Assembly: GCA_019312705.1 (NCBI GenBank)
Contig: JAFDCW010000118.1
Coordinates: forward strand, 1-8,903
DNA from: Deltaproteobacteria bacterium
Lineage (GTDB): Bacteria > Myxococcota > Polyangia > Polyangiales > B10-G4
Length of the DNA stretch: 8,903 nt
Direction: 5' to 3'
Shown: positions 1-6,635 of the stretch, piece by piece
Layout: each line of letters begins with the position of its first letter
Numbering within the stretch: position 1 is the stretch's first letter
The notes under the pieces: generated by a model
What the model was told of the DNA's origin: nothing
Seen by the model: only the letters and a program-made list of their open reading frames with translations
Databases searched by the model: none
Program-made: the position numbers and the translations under genes

Positions 1-3000
1 CCGCCCTACGGGCGGAGGCGGGACCCTCGCCGTATATCGGCAGCGCGTCGATGGCGTCGAGGTCCTCGATACACGCGTGAGCCTGCTCCTGGACGGCCGC
101 GGCCGGCTGCGCGCTGCCGGAGGGCAGCTTCACGGAGCCGCGGGCCGTCCTTATGCATTTGCCCACGGCCCGGCGTCCGCCGTGACCACCGCCCTCGCCG
201 ACTGCTGGGGCCACCGCGGCCCCGGCGAGAGCCTCGTATCGCCGTCGCCGATCGCCCGTCGACACCAGGTCGATCTCTACTTCGTTCCGACGGCGGCCGC
301 CCGTGCGTCGGGCTACGCCCTCGATCGACCGGCCCGGGCACGCCGGGTCCTCTTCCCGATGCCGACGCGCCTGGTGCCCGCAACCTACGTCGAACTCTGG
401 GTCACCGAGGCCGCACGCGGTCCGATCCTCGTCGCCTACGTCGTGTCTGCAGAAGACCAGAGCGTGCTGCATCGCCGGCTGCTGACCGACGAGGAGAGCT
501 TCAGCTACACCGTCTTCGCCGATACCGGCGCCCCGTTTCTTCCGGTTGACGGTCCGTTCGGTGACGTGACCCCCGATGCCGCCGGCATGCCCGTCGACGC
601 GCTGCCTTCGTACGTCGGGCAGGCTGTGGTCACCATGGAGGGCTTCAATACGAATCCCGTCGGGGCGGCGGACCCCTGGCTCCCGATCGGCGCGACCGAG
701 TCTCGCGGCAACAATGTCGACGCCTACGCGGACCTGAGCTCCCCGGACGGCTTCAGCGCGGGAGACCGCCGCGCGTCGACGACCGCGCCGACGACATTCG
801 GCCACGTCTTCGACCCGATGCGCGAACCCGACGCCGATGCAACCCAACAGAGCGCCGTCGTCACGCAGCTCTTCTACGTGAACAACTGGCTGCACGATTA
901 CTTCTACGATGTCGGCTTCACGGAAGCCGCGGGCAATGCCCAAGAAGACAACTTCGGCCGCGGGGGCGAGGCCGGGGACCCCCTCTGGGTCGAGTCGATG
1001 GACTACGGCGGCACCAACAACGCGAACATGAGCACACCGGTCGATGGCTCTTCTCCGCGCATGCAGATGTTTCTCTGGCGCGGCAAATCCGACGCCAGGG
1101 TAGAGGCCGGGGGGGCCTCCTACGACGTCGGCGTCGCACTGTGGGGGCCGACCGTCTTCGACGAGACCGCCCCGACGGCACTGGTGGACGACGGCGTCGC
1201 GACGTTGACGGATGCCTGTGAGGCCATCGCGACCGACCTCACGGGCCAGCTCGCGCTCATCGACCGGGGCAATTGCACCTTCGGCGTGAAGGTCCGAAAC
1301 GCTCAGGTGGCGGGCGCCGTCGGCGCGATCGTCATGAACAACCGAGCAGGCGGGACGACGACGATGTCCGGTACGCCCCCGGGCCCGGTCACGATACCGG
1401 CCTTGTTCGTGAGCCAGGGCGATGGCGCCGTCCTCCGGGGCGCGGCCCTCGGCATGGCGACGCGAATGCTCCGGGCGCCGTCGGTCCCCAGGCCCGATAG
1501 CTCTCTGGATGCGACCGTGGTCGTACACGAGTGGGGCCACTACCTGCATAACCGGCTGGTCAACGGCACCTCTCGTCAGCGCCGGGCCATGGGGGAAGGG
1601 TGGGGGGACCTGCTCGCCCTCGTGATGCTCGCCCGCCCGAGCGACGACTTTGCTGGGGCCCATCCCCACGCGGGCTTCTCCAACCAGGGTCGCGAGTTCA
1701 TCTATTTCGGCACCCGGCGCGTGCCCTACTCGACGAACCGTGCGTTGAACGATCTCTCCTTCCGTCACATCTCGGTCGGAGAATTGCTGCCGACGCTGCA
1801 TCCTCTCGACGCCACCTCCTCGAACAACGCCGAGGTTCACAATGCGGGCGAGGTCTGGGCGACTTTGATGTTCGAGGCATTCGCCTCCCTCGCCGACCGG
1901 AGCCGCGAGGCGACCTCGCCCTATTCGTTCGAGCAGATGCGCGCCCGCTTTGCGGCTTACGTCGTCCTCGGCATGCAGCTCGCTCCGCGGAACCCGACTT
2001 ATACGGAGCAGCGTGATGCGTTCTTGGCCGCAGCCCTCGATACCGATCTGGAGGACGCCCGGCGCATCGCATTGGCCTTCGCTCGTCGCGGCGCGGGGAC
2101 CTGCGCCGAGGCGCCGAGTCGCGCTTCCACGGACCTCGTCGGGGTCGTCGAGGACTTCACGGTCGGTGCGGCCGGTGCCCTCGATGGCTTCGCCGTCGAG
2201 GCCGATGGGCCGGGCCGGCTCTGCGACGCCGATGGCCTTCTCGACGGCGGAGAGAATGGGCTCGTGCGAGTGGCGGTTCAGAACACCGGGCTCATTGCGT
2301 TCAGCGACGCGGTCGTCGTGGTCGGGGCCGGGGACCCCGGGGTGACCTTCCCCGCCGGTTCGGTCTGGCCCGTGAGCGACCTCGGCCCGGGCGAGAGTGA
2401 GGAGTTTTCGGTTCCCATCGATGTCTCCGAGGCCGCGGCCATCGCAGACCACGTCGTCGTGAGTGCCACCCTGAGCGCCCCCGCGTTCTGCGATGACGTG
2501 CTCCACGAGGAGAGGGTCCCGATGGATCGAGATGAGGCTCCCTCGACCCTCGAGACCTTCGAGGTCTTTCCCGAGTGGCTGCGCGAGTCGAGCTTGGACG
2601 GCACCTCGGTCGGTGTGTGGTCGGTGGGCCCGTCGACCCTCGGCGGCGTCAGCGAGACCCTCCGGGCGATCGACACGGCCTCGTTGACGGACACCGCCGT
2701 GCAGCTGCCGGAGGTCACGGCGTCGGCCACCGAGTCCCTCGTTCTAAGCTTCGAGCACCGCTTCGACTTCGAGGCGAGTGACACCGTCCTCTGGGACGGC
2801 GGCGTGGTCGAAGTGAGCACGGACGGCGGCGGGACCTGGGTCGACGTCGATGGTTACGTCGACCCGGGATATACCGGTGCCCTCAGTGACCGCGCCAGCA
2901 GCCCCCTGAGCCTGCGCCCCGCCTACTCGCGGACCAACCCCTCTGCCCCGGCCTCGGACCTCGTCTCCCTCGACTTTGGTACCGCCTTCGCCGCGATGCC

Positions 3001-3670
3001 CGTGCGCTTCCGCTTCCGAGTGGGGACCGACGAGTCGACGGGCGGCCCGGGGTGGGAGATCGACGAGGTCTCGATCACGGGAGGCGACCCCGCGCCCTTC
3101 ACGGCCTTCGAGGCGGATACCGCCGAGTGCGCGGACGCCCCGGTCGCCGACGCGGGCCCCGACGTCGAGGTATTCTCGGGCGAGCTCTTTGCCCTCGACG
3201 CCGCCGGAAGCTTCGACCCCAACGATGACCCGCTCACGTTCTCTTGGGAACAGGTCTCGGGAGAACCGCTCTTCGACCTGACTACCGCCGCGACCGACAC
3301 GCCAGAGCTCAGGGCGCCGTCCGTCGACGGGCCAACGGACTTCGAGCTCCGCGTCCGCGTGAGTGACGGGGCGGCGAGCTCTACGGATGACGTCCGAGTT
3401 CGCGTCCTTTTGGCTCTGCCGCCGGCCGACGCAGGGACGACGGTGTTCGACACCGGCACGATGCCCGGCGACGGGGGCGCCGGCCGCGACGCCGAGACCG
3501 ACGCCGAGACCGACGCGGGCCTTCGGGTGATGGGCGGCGGGGGGTGCTCGTGCCGTGCCACGACTTCGCCAGCGGACCGCGGGCTGGGCCGACTGTGGCT
3601 GCTCGGCGCCATGATGGCGGCGCTGAGATTGCGCCGGCGCGTTTCCCGGGACTCATCCCCCGCCGAGTAG
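1..3670 (+). CDS. M36 (fungalysin-type) zinc metalloprotease, multidomain, MYXO-CTERM anchored; 5' end outside window
   Basis: Secreted zinc endopeptidase of family M36. The frame is open to the left edge (first full codon at 2), and the residues before the GTG at 77 read as an FTP propeptide domain (pattern VYRQRVDGVEVLDTRV), so 77 is not the start and the signal peptide is missing. Domains in order: FTP/propeptide (to about 590); M36 catalytic part with NNWLHDYFYDVGF (881-919); an inserted PA domain (about 1184-1465, LIDRGNCTF); zinc motif HEWGH (1526-1540) with third-ligand Glu in GEGWGD (1592-1609); the family's HNAGEVW segment (1838-1858); an Ig/CARDB-like domain (about 2126-2530); a MAM/immune-inhibitor-A-like jelly roll (about 2555-3110, ending GWEIDEV); a PKD/K319-like domain (about 3146-3415); an Asp/Gly/Thr linker; and a MYXO-CTERM tail. 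All catalytic residues are present. It likely degrades extracellular protein for nutrition or predation (inference). The substrate is unknown. Confidence 0.95.
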   Translation, partial: RPTGGGGTLAVYRQRVDGVEVLDTRVSLLLDGRGRLRAAGGQLHGAAGRPYAFAHGPASAVTTALADCWGHRGPGESLVSPSPIARRHQVDLYFVPTAAARASGYALDRPARARRVLFPMPTRLVPATYVELWVTEAARGPILVAYVVSAEDQSVLHRRLLTDEESFSYTVFADTGAPFLPVDGPFGDVTPDAAGMPVDALPSYVGQAVVTMEGFNTNPVGAADPWLPIGATESRGNNVDAYADLSSPDGFSAGDRRASTTAPTTFGHVFDPMREPDADATQQSAVVTQLFYVNNWLHDYFYDVGFTEAAGNAQEDNFGRGGEAGDPLWVESMDYGGTNNANMSTPVDGSSPRMQMFLWRGKSDARVEAGGASYDVGVALWGPTVFDETAPTALVDDGVATLTDACEAIATDLTGQLALIDRGNCTFGVKVRNAQVAGAVGAIVMNNRAGGTTTMSGTPPGPVTIPALFVSQGDGAVLRGAALGMATRMLRAPSVPRPDSSLDATVVVHEWGHYLHNRLVNGTSRQRRAMGEGWGDLLALVMLARPSDDFAGAHPHAGFSNQGREFIYFGTRRVPYSTNRALNDLSFRHISVGELLPTLHPLDATSSNNAEVHNAGEVWATLMFEAFASLADRSREATSPYSFEQMRARFAAYVVLGMQLAPRNPTYTEQRDAFLAAALDTDLEDARRIALAFARRGAGTCAEAPSRASTDLVGVVEDFTVGAAGALDGFAVEADGPGRLCDADGLLDGGENGLVRVAVQNTGLIAFSDAVVVVGAGDPGVTFPAGSVWPVSDLGPGESEEFSVPIDVSEAAAIADHVVVSATLSAPAFCDDVLHEERVPMDRDEAPSTLETFEVFPEWLRESSLDGTSVGVWSVGPSTLGGVSETLRAIDTASLTDTAVQLPEVTASATESLVLSFEHRFDFEASDTVLWDGGVVEVSTDGGGTWVDVDGYVDPGYTGALSDRASSPLSLRPAYSRTNPSAPASDLVSLDFGTAFAAMPVRFRFRVGTDESTGGPGWEIDEVSITGGDPAPFTAFEADTAECADAPVADAGPDVEVFSGELFALDAAGSFDPNDDPLTFSWEQVSGEPLFDLTTAATDTPELRAPSVDGPTDFELRVRVSDGAASSTDDVRVRVLLALPPADAGTTVFDTGTMPGDGGAGRDAETDAETDAGLRVMGGGGCSCRATTSPADRGLGRLWLLGAMMAALRLRRRVSRDSSPAE
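3488..3516 (+). repeat. 12-bp tandem repeat in the protease linker (2.4 copies)
   Basis: The unit gacgccgagacc occurs at 3488-3499 and 3500-3511 and is followed by a partial third copy. It encodes Asp-Ala-Glu-Thr repeats in the low-complexity linker between the PKD-like domain and the cell-surface tail. The unit is a multiple of three, so copy-number changes would keep the frame and only alter linker length. Confidence 0.7.
3530..3667 (+). other. MYXO-CTERM-type C-terminal sorting tail of the M36 protease
   Basis: The last 46 residues have the three-part layout of MYXO-CTERM: a Gly-rich Cys motif (GGGGCSC, cysteines at 3545-3547 and 3551-3553), a short hydrophobic segment (LWLLGAMMAALRL) and an Arg cluster (RLRRR). 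In Myxococcota such tails are associated with export, processing at the Cys by a rhombosortase-like protease and surface attachment or release (family knowledge). Here the Cys and helix are separated by about 12 polar residues, and about 9 residues follow the Arg cluster, a longer tail than usual. The assignment rests on pattern only. Confidence 0.8.
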
Positions 3671-3719
3671 GGGGGCACGCGATGGTGGTGCCCGCAGCGG
3701 CCCGGGTCAGATCTCTGCT

Positions 3720-4160
3720 TCAGGCTTCCCAGCCACCCGGCGGTGGCTTCATCCGCGTCTTGATGAAGGCGAAGTACTTCGGTGCCTCGTCGCGGAAGAT
3801 GTCATGGCCGGCGCCCATGTACGCGCGCGCGAGCTCGTCGGCGGCGCCCTCTAGGTTCTGAAGCTCGAGCTGGGTTTGGCCGAGCCTGAGGTGAATGAAG
3901 GGATTGCCGATCGCCCCCGGGCAGCGCATCGCAAACGAGAGACTCTCTTGCGCCTCGGGGTAGGCGCCGCGAAGGAAATTCGCATCCCCCAGCGCCGCGA
4001 GAATCCAGGTGGTGGCCTCGAATTGTTCTTTCGGTTCCGGCACGAGCTGCCACGCATGGGAGTACTGGGCGATCGCTTCGGCCCATCGCTCTTCCTCCGC
4101 GTATACGTCGCCCTCCTCGCAAAGGTCCTTGATCTGGTCGTGAATTGCGTCCGTCAACAT
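3720..4160 (-). CDS. Small TPR-repeat protein (146 aa)
   Basis: Soluble cytoplasmic all-helical protein with no signal peptide or membrane segment. Three TPR-like helical hairpins are visible: about residues 10-43 (with the typical EEERWAEAIAQY), 49-80 (GDANFLRGAYPEAQESL) and 88-118. A conserved-looking core, IGNPFIHLRLGQ (84-95), and a Pro-rich end, PPPGGW (139-144), suggest a defined small family rather than a random TPR fragment; from memory, similar single-domain TPR proteins are widespread in bacteria and some sit beside toxin genes, but no toxin is present here. TPRs usually bind protein partners. The start is supported by GGAGG nine bases upstream. It lies 83 bp downstream of the SpoIIAA-like gene on the same strand, so co-transcription is plausible. 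It converges with the protease gene across a 49-bp gap. The partner and role are unknown. Confidence 0.88.
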   Translation of the reverse strand: MLTDAIHDQIKDLCEEGDVYAEEERWAEAIAQYSHAWQLVPEPKEQFEATTWILAALGDANFLRGAYPEAQESLSFAMRCPGAIGNPFIHLRLGQTQLELQNLEGAADELARAYMGAGHDIFRDEAPKYFAFIKTRMKPPPGGWEA

Positions 4161-4169
4161 GTTCTCGAT

Positions 4170-4174
4170 CCTCC
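4170..4174 (-). promoter_or_regulatory. Ribosome binding site for the TPR gene
   Basis: A perfect GGAGG on the minus strand lies nine bases before the ATG at 4160. It fixes the start of the TPR gene and shows that this gene is translated independently of the upstream SpoIIAA-like gene. Confidence 0.75.
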
Positions 4175-4243
4175 GATGATGCAGCCTACGTCGCGAACGT
4201 ACCGATGTTCCCTCCGCTTCGCGCTGCAGTTAGAAAGCAGGTC

Positions 4244-4984
4244 CTATCGCGCGGTCACCCACGTGAGAGCGTCGTCCCGGGTGCTCATCGGGAAGACACG
4301 GATTTCGGCGGAGACGAAACGCGATGCGAACCGTGGAAGCGCGGAGACCAGGCGGTCCGCGGTGACGAGGGCGACGCGGTCGATAGATTTGTGGTGCGCG
4401 CGTACGAAGGCGAGGTGTGAGGTGAGGGCGGCGAAGTCGTCCCAGCCGGGGAAGTGGTCGGCGACCACCATCATCCCCGCGAGGCTGCCGGCCTTTTCGA
4501 TGTAGGGGTCGATCTCGGCACTCAGACGCTCGAAGTCGCGAGCTTCGAGGGTGCCCTTCGGCTCGAGGATCAACACCGCGTCGTCCTCGCGGAGCTCGAA
4601 GGAGAGATGCGCCGCGTGCGGGGCCTCGGAGATCCAGGTCTTGGCAGCCTCGAGGCCGTTGGTCCCGAAGGCACGAACCTCCCCCGGCATCGCGAAGCCG
4701 AAGGCCTTGACCATCTTTTCGATCCAGTCGGCCTCGGTCACGACGGCGACTCGCTCGAAGGAGGTCAGGTGCGTCATGCCGATCTTGGCGTCTTCCCAGG
4801 CGGCGCCGCCGTCGAAGCCTTCGAAGTCGTTTCCAAGCACGTAGAGCAGGCGCATCGATTGGTGCCCCGTGAGCATCTCTTCGATGGCTGGAACGAGCAC
4901 GTCTTTGTAGTCGGCGGCGGTCACCTCTCCGCTTGCTTTGACCCCGAGTACGTGGTCCGGAAGATTGGTCATCAGCTCGATCAT
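4244..4984 (-). CDS. Tandem SpoIIAA-like (STAS-fold) protein, two domains, 246 aa
   Basis: Cytoplasmic protein made of two copies of the SpoIIAA-like domain (PF11964 type). Family members normally have one domain of about 120 residues; this has two, at about 3-118 and 127-246. The halves align with a constant offset of 125 residues: Gly19/Gly144, Asp25/Asp150, FERVAVVTEADW (76-87) with IDRVALVTADRL (201-212), and EVRAF...AAKTWI (102-118) with EIRVF...DALTWV (227-243). The molecular role of this family is poorly defined; a regulatory or lipid-binding function has been suggested from the STAS fold. The start at 4984 is preferred because AAAAAGGGG lies just upstream. An in-frame ATG at 5077 would put the start inside the terminator hairpin and add 31 unlikely residues. 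The TPR gene follows 83 bp downstream. There is no sign of a phosphorylation-switch partner kinase in the window. Confidence 0.88.
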   Translation of the reverse strand: MIELMTNLPDHVLGVKASGEVTAADYKDVLVPAIEEMLTGHQSMRLLYVLGNDFEGFDGGAAWEDAKIGMTHLTSFERVAVVTEADWIEKMVKAFGFAMPGEVRAFGTNGLEAAKTWISEAPHAAHLSFELREDDAVLILEPKGTLEARDFERLSAEIDPYIEKAGSLAGMMVVADHFPGWDDFAALTSHLAFVRAHHKSIDRVALVTADRLVSALPRFASRFVSAEIRVFPMSTRDDALTWVTAR

Positions 4985-5059
4985 GGCGCCCCTTTTTGGA
5001 GTGGAAGCGCAGACCTTCTCACATTCCGTCGTGTCGCCAGGGTCCGTACACACGTCACG

Positions 5060-5091
5060 AAAAAGCCCTGGCCGCATGCGGCCAGGGCTTT
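5060..5091 (-). terminator. Intrinsic terminator after the SRPBCC gene (perfect 30-bp palindrome)
   Basis: Bases 5062-5091 form a perfect inverted repeat, 15 bp per arm (AAAGCCCTGGCCGCA and its complement). Read on the minus strand, the GC-rich hairpin runs directly into five T residues (5064-5060), the classical Rho-independent form. It lies 22 bp after the stop of the SRPBCC gene and 75 bp before the SpoIIAA-like start, so it separates the two minus-strand units. In the plus direction it ends in only three T residues, and no plus-strand gene precedes it. Confidence 0.9.
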
Positions 5092-5113
5092 GATGACGAC
5101 GTCGCCGTCTAGC

Positions 5114-5542
5114 TCACCCCACTGTCGCGGCGAGGTCCTTCAAGAGAGCGGAGTAGATCGGGTCGCAGAGCTCGCCGACGGCGCCGCTGTTGGGCGAGTC
5201 GTAGACCGAAGCCCACTCGACGAAGGTCGTATTGTTCGAGGTGACCGCCATGACCTTGACCGTGCCGACGTAGTTGCGGATGGCGTCCTTCGCCACGGGG
5301 CCGGGGCCGTCGTCGATCGAGTAGCGAATGGTCATGTTCACATCGTCGAGGGCGTGAAGCGTCTCGTGGAACGCGCCGTTCAGTACGCGCTTGGCGCCGA
5401 TTTGGTCGCCCTTGGCCTCGCCGACGACGTCGAGCTTCTCGACGACATGGGGCGCCCAGGAGGCGTCGTGGAAGTTGCGTAGCGCGGCCCAGACCTTGTC
5501 GACCGGTGCGTTTACGACCGTCGAATTGTAGCATTTACCCAT
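5114..5542 (-). CDS. SRPBCC family protein (polyketide cyclase/START-like), 142 aa
   Basis: Small cytoplasmic protein of the Bet v1/START-like fold (PF10604, Polyketide_cyc2 type), which binds hydrophobic ligands in a deep cavity. Visible landmarks are the N-terminal strand and helix NAPVDKVWAALRNF (11-24) with a following WAPH; the GAFHETLHALDD segment and the RYSIDDGPGP strand-turn in the middle; strands around NYVGTVKVMAV and TTFVEWASVYD; and the long C-terminal helix ending in LLKDLAATVG. The length is typical of the family (about 140-150 aa). The start is supported by AAGGGGG six bases upstream. A strong terminator follows 22 bp after the stop. It lies 89 bp downstream of the AgmX/PglI-like gene on the same strand, so shared transcription is possible. 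The ligand cannot be told from sequence; many such proteins have no known substrate. Confidence 0.9.
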   Translation of the reverse strand: MGKCYNSTVVNAPVDKVWAALRNFHDASWAPHVVEKLDVVGEAKGDQIGAKRVLNGAFHETLHALDDVNMTIRYSIDDGPGPVAKDAIRNYVGTVKVMAVTSNNTTFVEWASVYDSPNSGAVGELCDPIYSALLKDLAATVG

Positions 5543-5548
5543 AATGTG

Positions 5549-5555
5549 CCCCCTT
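5549..5555 (-). promoter_or_regulatory. Ribosome binding site for the SRPBCC gene
   Basis: AAGGGGG on the minus strand, six bases before the ATG at 5542. It matches the anti-Shine-Dalgarno complement except at one base and supports that ATG as the start. Confidence 0.6.
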
Positions 5556-5631
5556 GGTGGCTTTGGTATGAAGCCGGGAACGTTACAGATCCTTGCAGCC
5601 TAGCGCCAGGGGTGCGCGCAATATTGGCGTC

Positions 5632-6519
5632 TTAATCGTCCCGGGCTTCTTCGATGTGGGCGCGGCCGGCGAAGGTGAAGGTCACGTCGATGCGTCCGGC
5701 GGCCTCGGGGGCAAAGCGATGCTGTCGGATGGCCCGGCCGAGGCAGTTCGGCGCGCGCTCGTCCCGGACCGTGGCGTTTCGGGTCTGGGTCTGGAGCCGG
5801 CCCCTCCGCGGGATGTTGAGGCGCAGGGTGACGTCGCCGGCGGGGTCCATGTCGCGGCGGCCGGCTCGGCGTCGGCAGTCGAGGAGCCCGGCGATGCCCG
5901 CGCGCAGGCCGCGATGAACCGCCGATACCTGGTCTGCGGCGTCGCCGGCGCCGACGATCCGGTAGCGCACCTCGGCGGTGCCGCCCTCGGCAACCAACCG
6001 ACCCTCGCCATTCCGGGTCATCGCGACCTGGGCTTCTTCGGCGCTCCGGGTTCGGGTCGCATGGACTCCGGCGGCAGCGCTGTTGGCGTAGTCGAGAGTG
6101 ACGATGACGTTCGCCGGCCGCTCGACGATATCGAAATTGGCCCGGCTGAGATGGTGCCGGACGCAGCGGGTGAGCTGCCGGTCCTCGACCGTGTTCACCT
6201 CGAAGCGAAGCTCCGCCGCCCCGCGGCCCCGCGCCAGGAGCACCCGGATGCGCATGGCACCTTCGACCGTCGGACGCTCGGCGGTGACCGTCGCGTAGCA
6301 CTGGCGCACGGGGCTGAGCGTTGTGCTGACCGAGGTCATCATGTCTTGCAGCTTGTCGCCGGCCGTGCCCGGGCCCGACTCGATGCCCATGCGGACGTCG
6401 GCGCGGGCGGTGATCCGGGCCTCGCCCTGGTCCATCTCTTGGGCGGCGACGGGCCCCGCGATGAAGAGCGCGCTGACGATGAGGGCTATCCAGGTGGGTC
6501 GAAACATGGGCTCAAGCAT
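5632..6519 (-). CDS. Exported protein with two AgmX/PglI C-terminal-like domains, 295 aa
   Basis: Predicted secreted or periplasmic protein. The N-terminus is a signal peptide: a positive residue, the hydrophobic run WIALIVSALFIAG and a likely cleavage site VAA/QE after residue 26. The body contains two similar domains that resemble the AgmX/PglI C-terminal domain common in Myxococcota, a TonB-C-like module in which a Cys follows the first helix, a 'G.v.v' strand pair follows, and a second Cys precedes the terminal strands. In domain 1 the cysteines are C74 (VRQCY) and C119 (TRCV), 45 apart; in domain 2 they are C215 (LLDCR) and C259 (PNCL), 44 apart, so each half probably carries one disulfide (inference). 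AgmX and PglI are known from gliding motility, but this gene has none of their other domains, and motility should not be assumed. The ATG at 6507 is an alternative start; neither has a clear ribosome site. The SRPBCC gene lies downstream. Confidence 0.8.
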   Translation of the reverse strand: MLEPMFRPTWIALIVSALFIAGPVAAQEMDQGEARITARADVRMGIESGPGTAGDKLQDMMTSVSTTLSPVRQCYATVTAERPTVEGAMRIRVLLARGRGAAELRFEVNTVEDRQLTRCVRHHLSRANFDIVERPANVIVTLDYANSAAAGVHATRTRSAEEAQVAMTRNGEGRLVAEGGTAEVRYRIVGAGDAADQVSAVHRGLRAGIAGLLDCRRRAGRRDMDPAGDVTLRLNIPRRGRLQTQTRNATVRDERAPNCLGRAIRQHRFAPEAAGRIDVTFTFAGRAHIEEARDD

Positions 6520-6635
6520 GACGGAAAGCGCGCCCGTGAGATAGAATGGTCTGCCGGCGCGCTCCTTGTACGAGAGAGGGCCGTGCCTTATTCACCTTTC
6601 GCCTTGCCCCCCCGTGCTATGGCGGAACACCGCGG
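6520..6635. promoter_or_regulatory. Divergent intergenic region between the AgmX-like and MATE genes
   Basis: The 116 bp between the divergent starts must carry promoters for both the minus-strand unit and the MATE gene unless transcription enters from further away. I see no clear operator palindrome. A poor sigma-70-like pair on the plus strand (TTGTAC at 6566-6571, 17-bp spacer, TATTCA at 6589-6594) matches consensus at only three of six bases in each box. Just before the MATE start there is a modest GGCGGA (6621-6626), nine bases from the ATG. Confidence 0.35.

Noticed and set aside
3673..3693. Hairpin GGGCAC/GTGCCC in the convergent gap as a protease-gene terminator
   Set aside because: Only a 6-bp stem with a 9-base loop and no following T run; too weak to call.
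4985..5077. 31-residue N-terminal extension of the SpoIIAA-like protein from an ATG at 5077
   Set aside because: That ATG lies in the centre of the terminator hairpin, and the extra residues are Cys-rich and outside the domain; the ATG at 4984 has an AAAAAGGGG leader.
4454..5482. Long plus-strand open frame (342 codons) over the SpoIIAA-like and SRPBCC genes
   Set aside because: It crosses the terminator palindrome and is antisense to two clear genes; no family resemblance.
6566..6594. Sigma-70-like promoter TTGTAC-17-TATTCA
   Set aside because: Three of six matches in each box is close to chance for an intergenic region of this size.
6546..6635. 30-residue N-terminal extension of the MATE protein from the ATG at 6546
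   Set aside because: The residues are Arg/Cys-rich and do not resemble a MATE N-terminus; the region is better read as the divergent promoter and leader.
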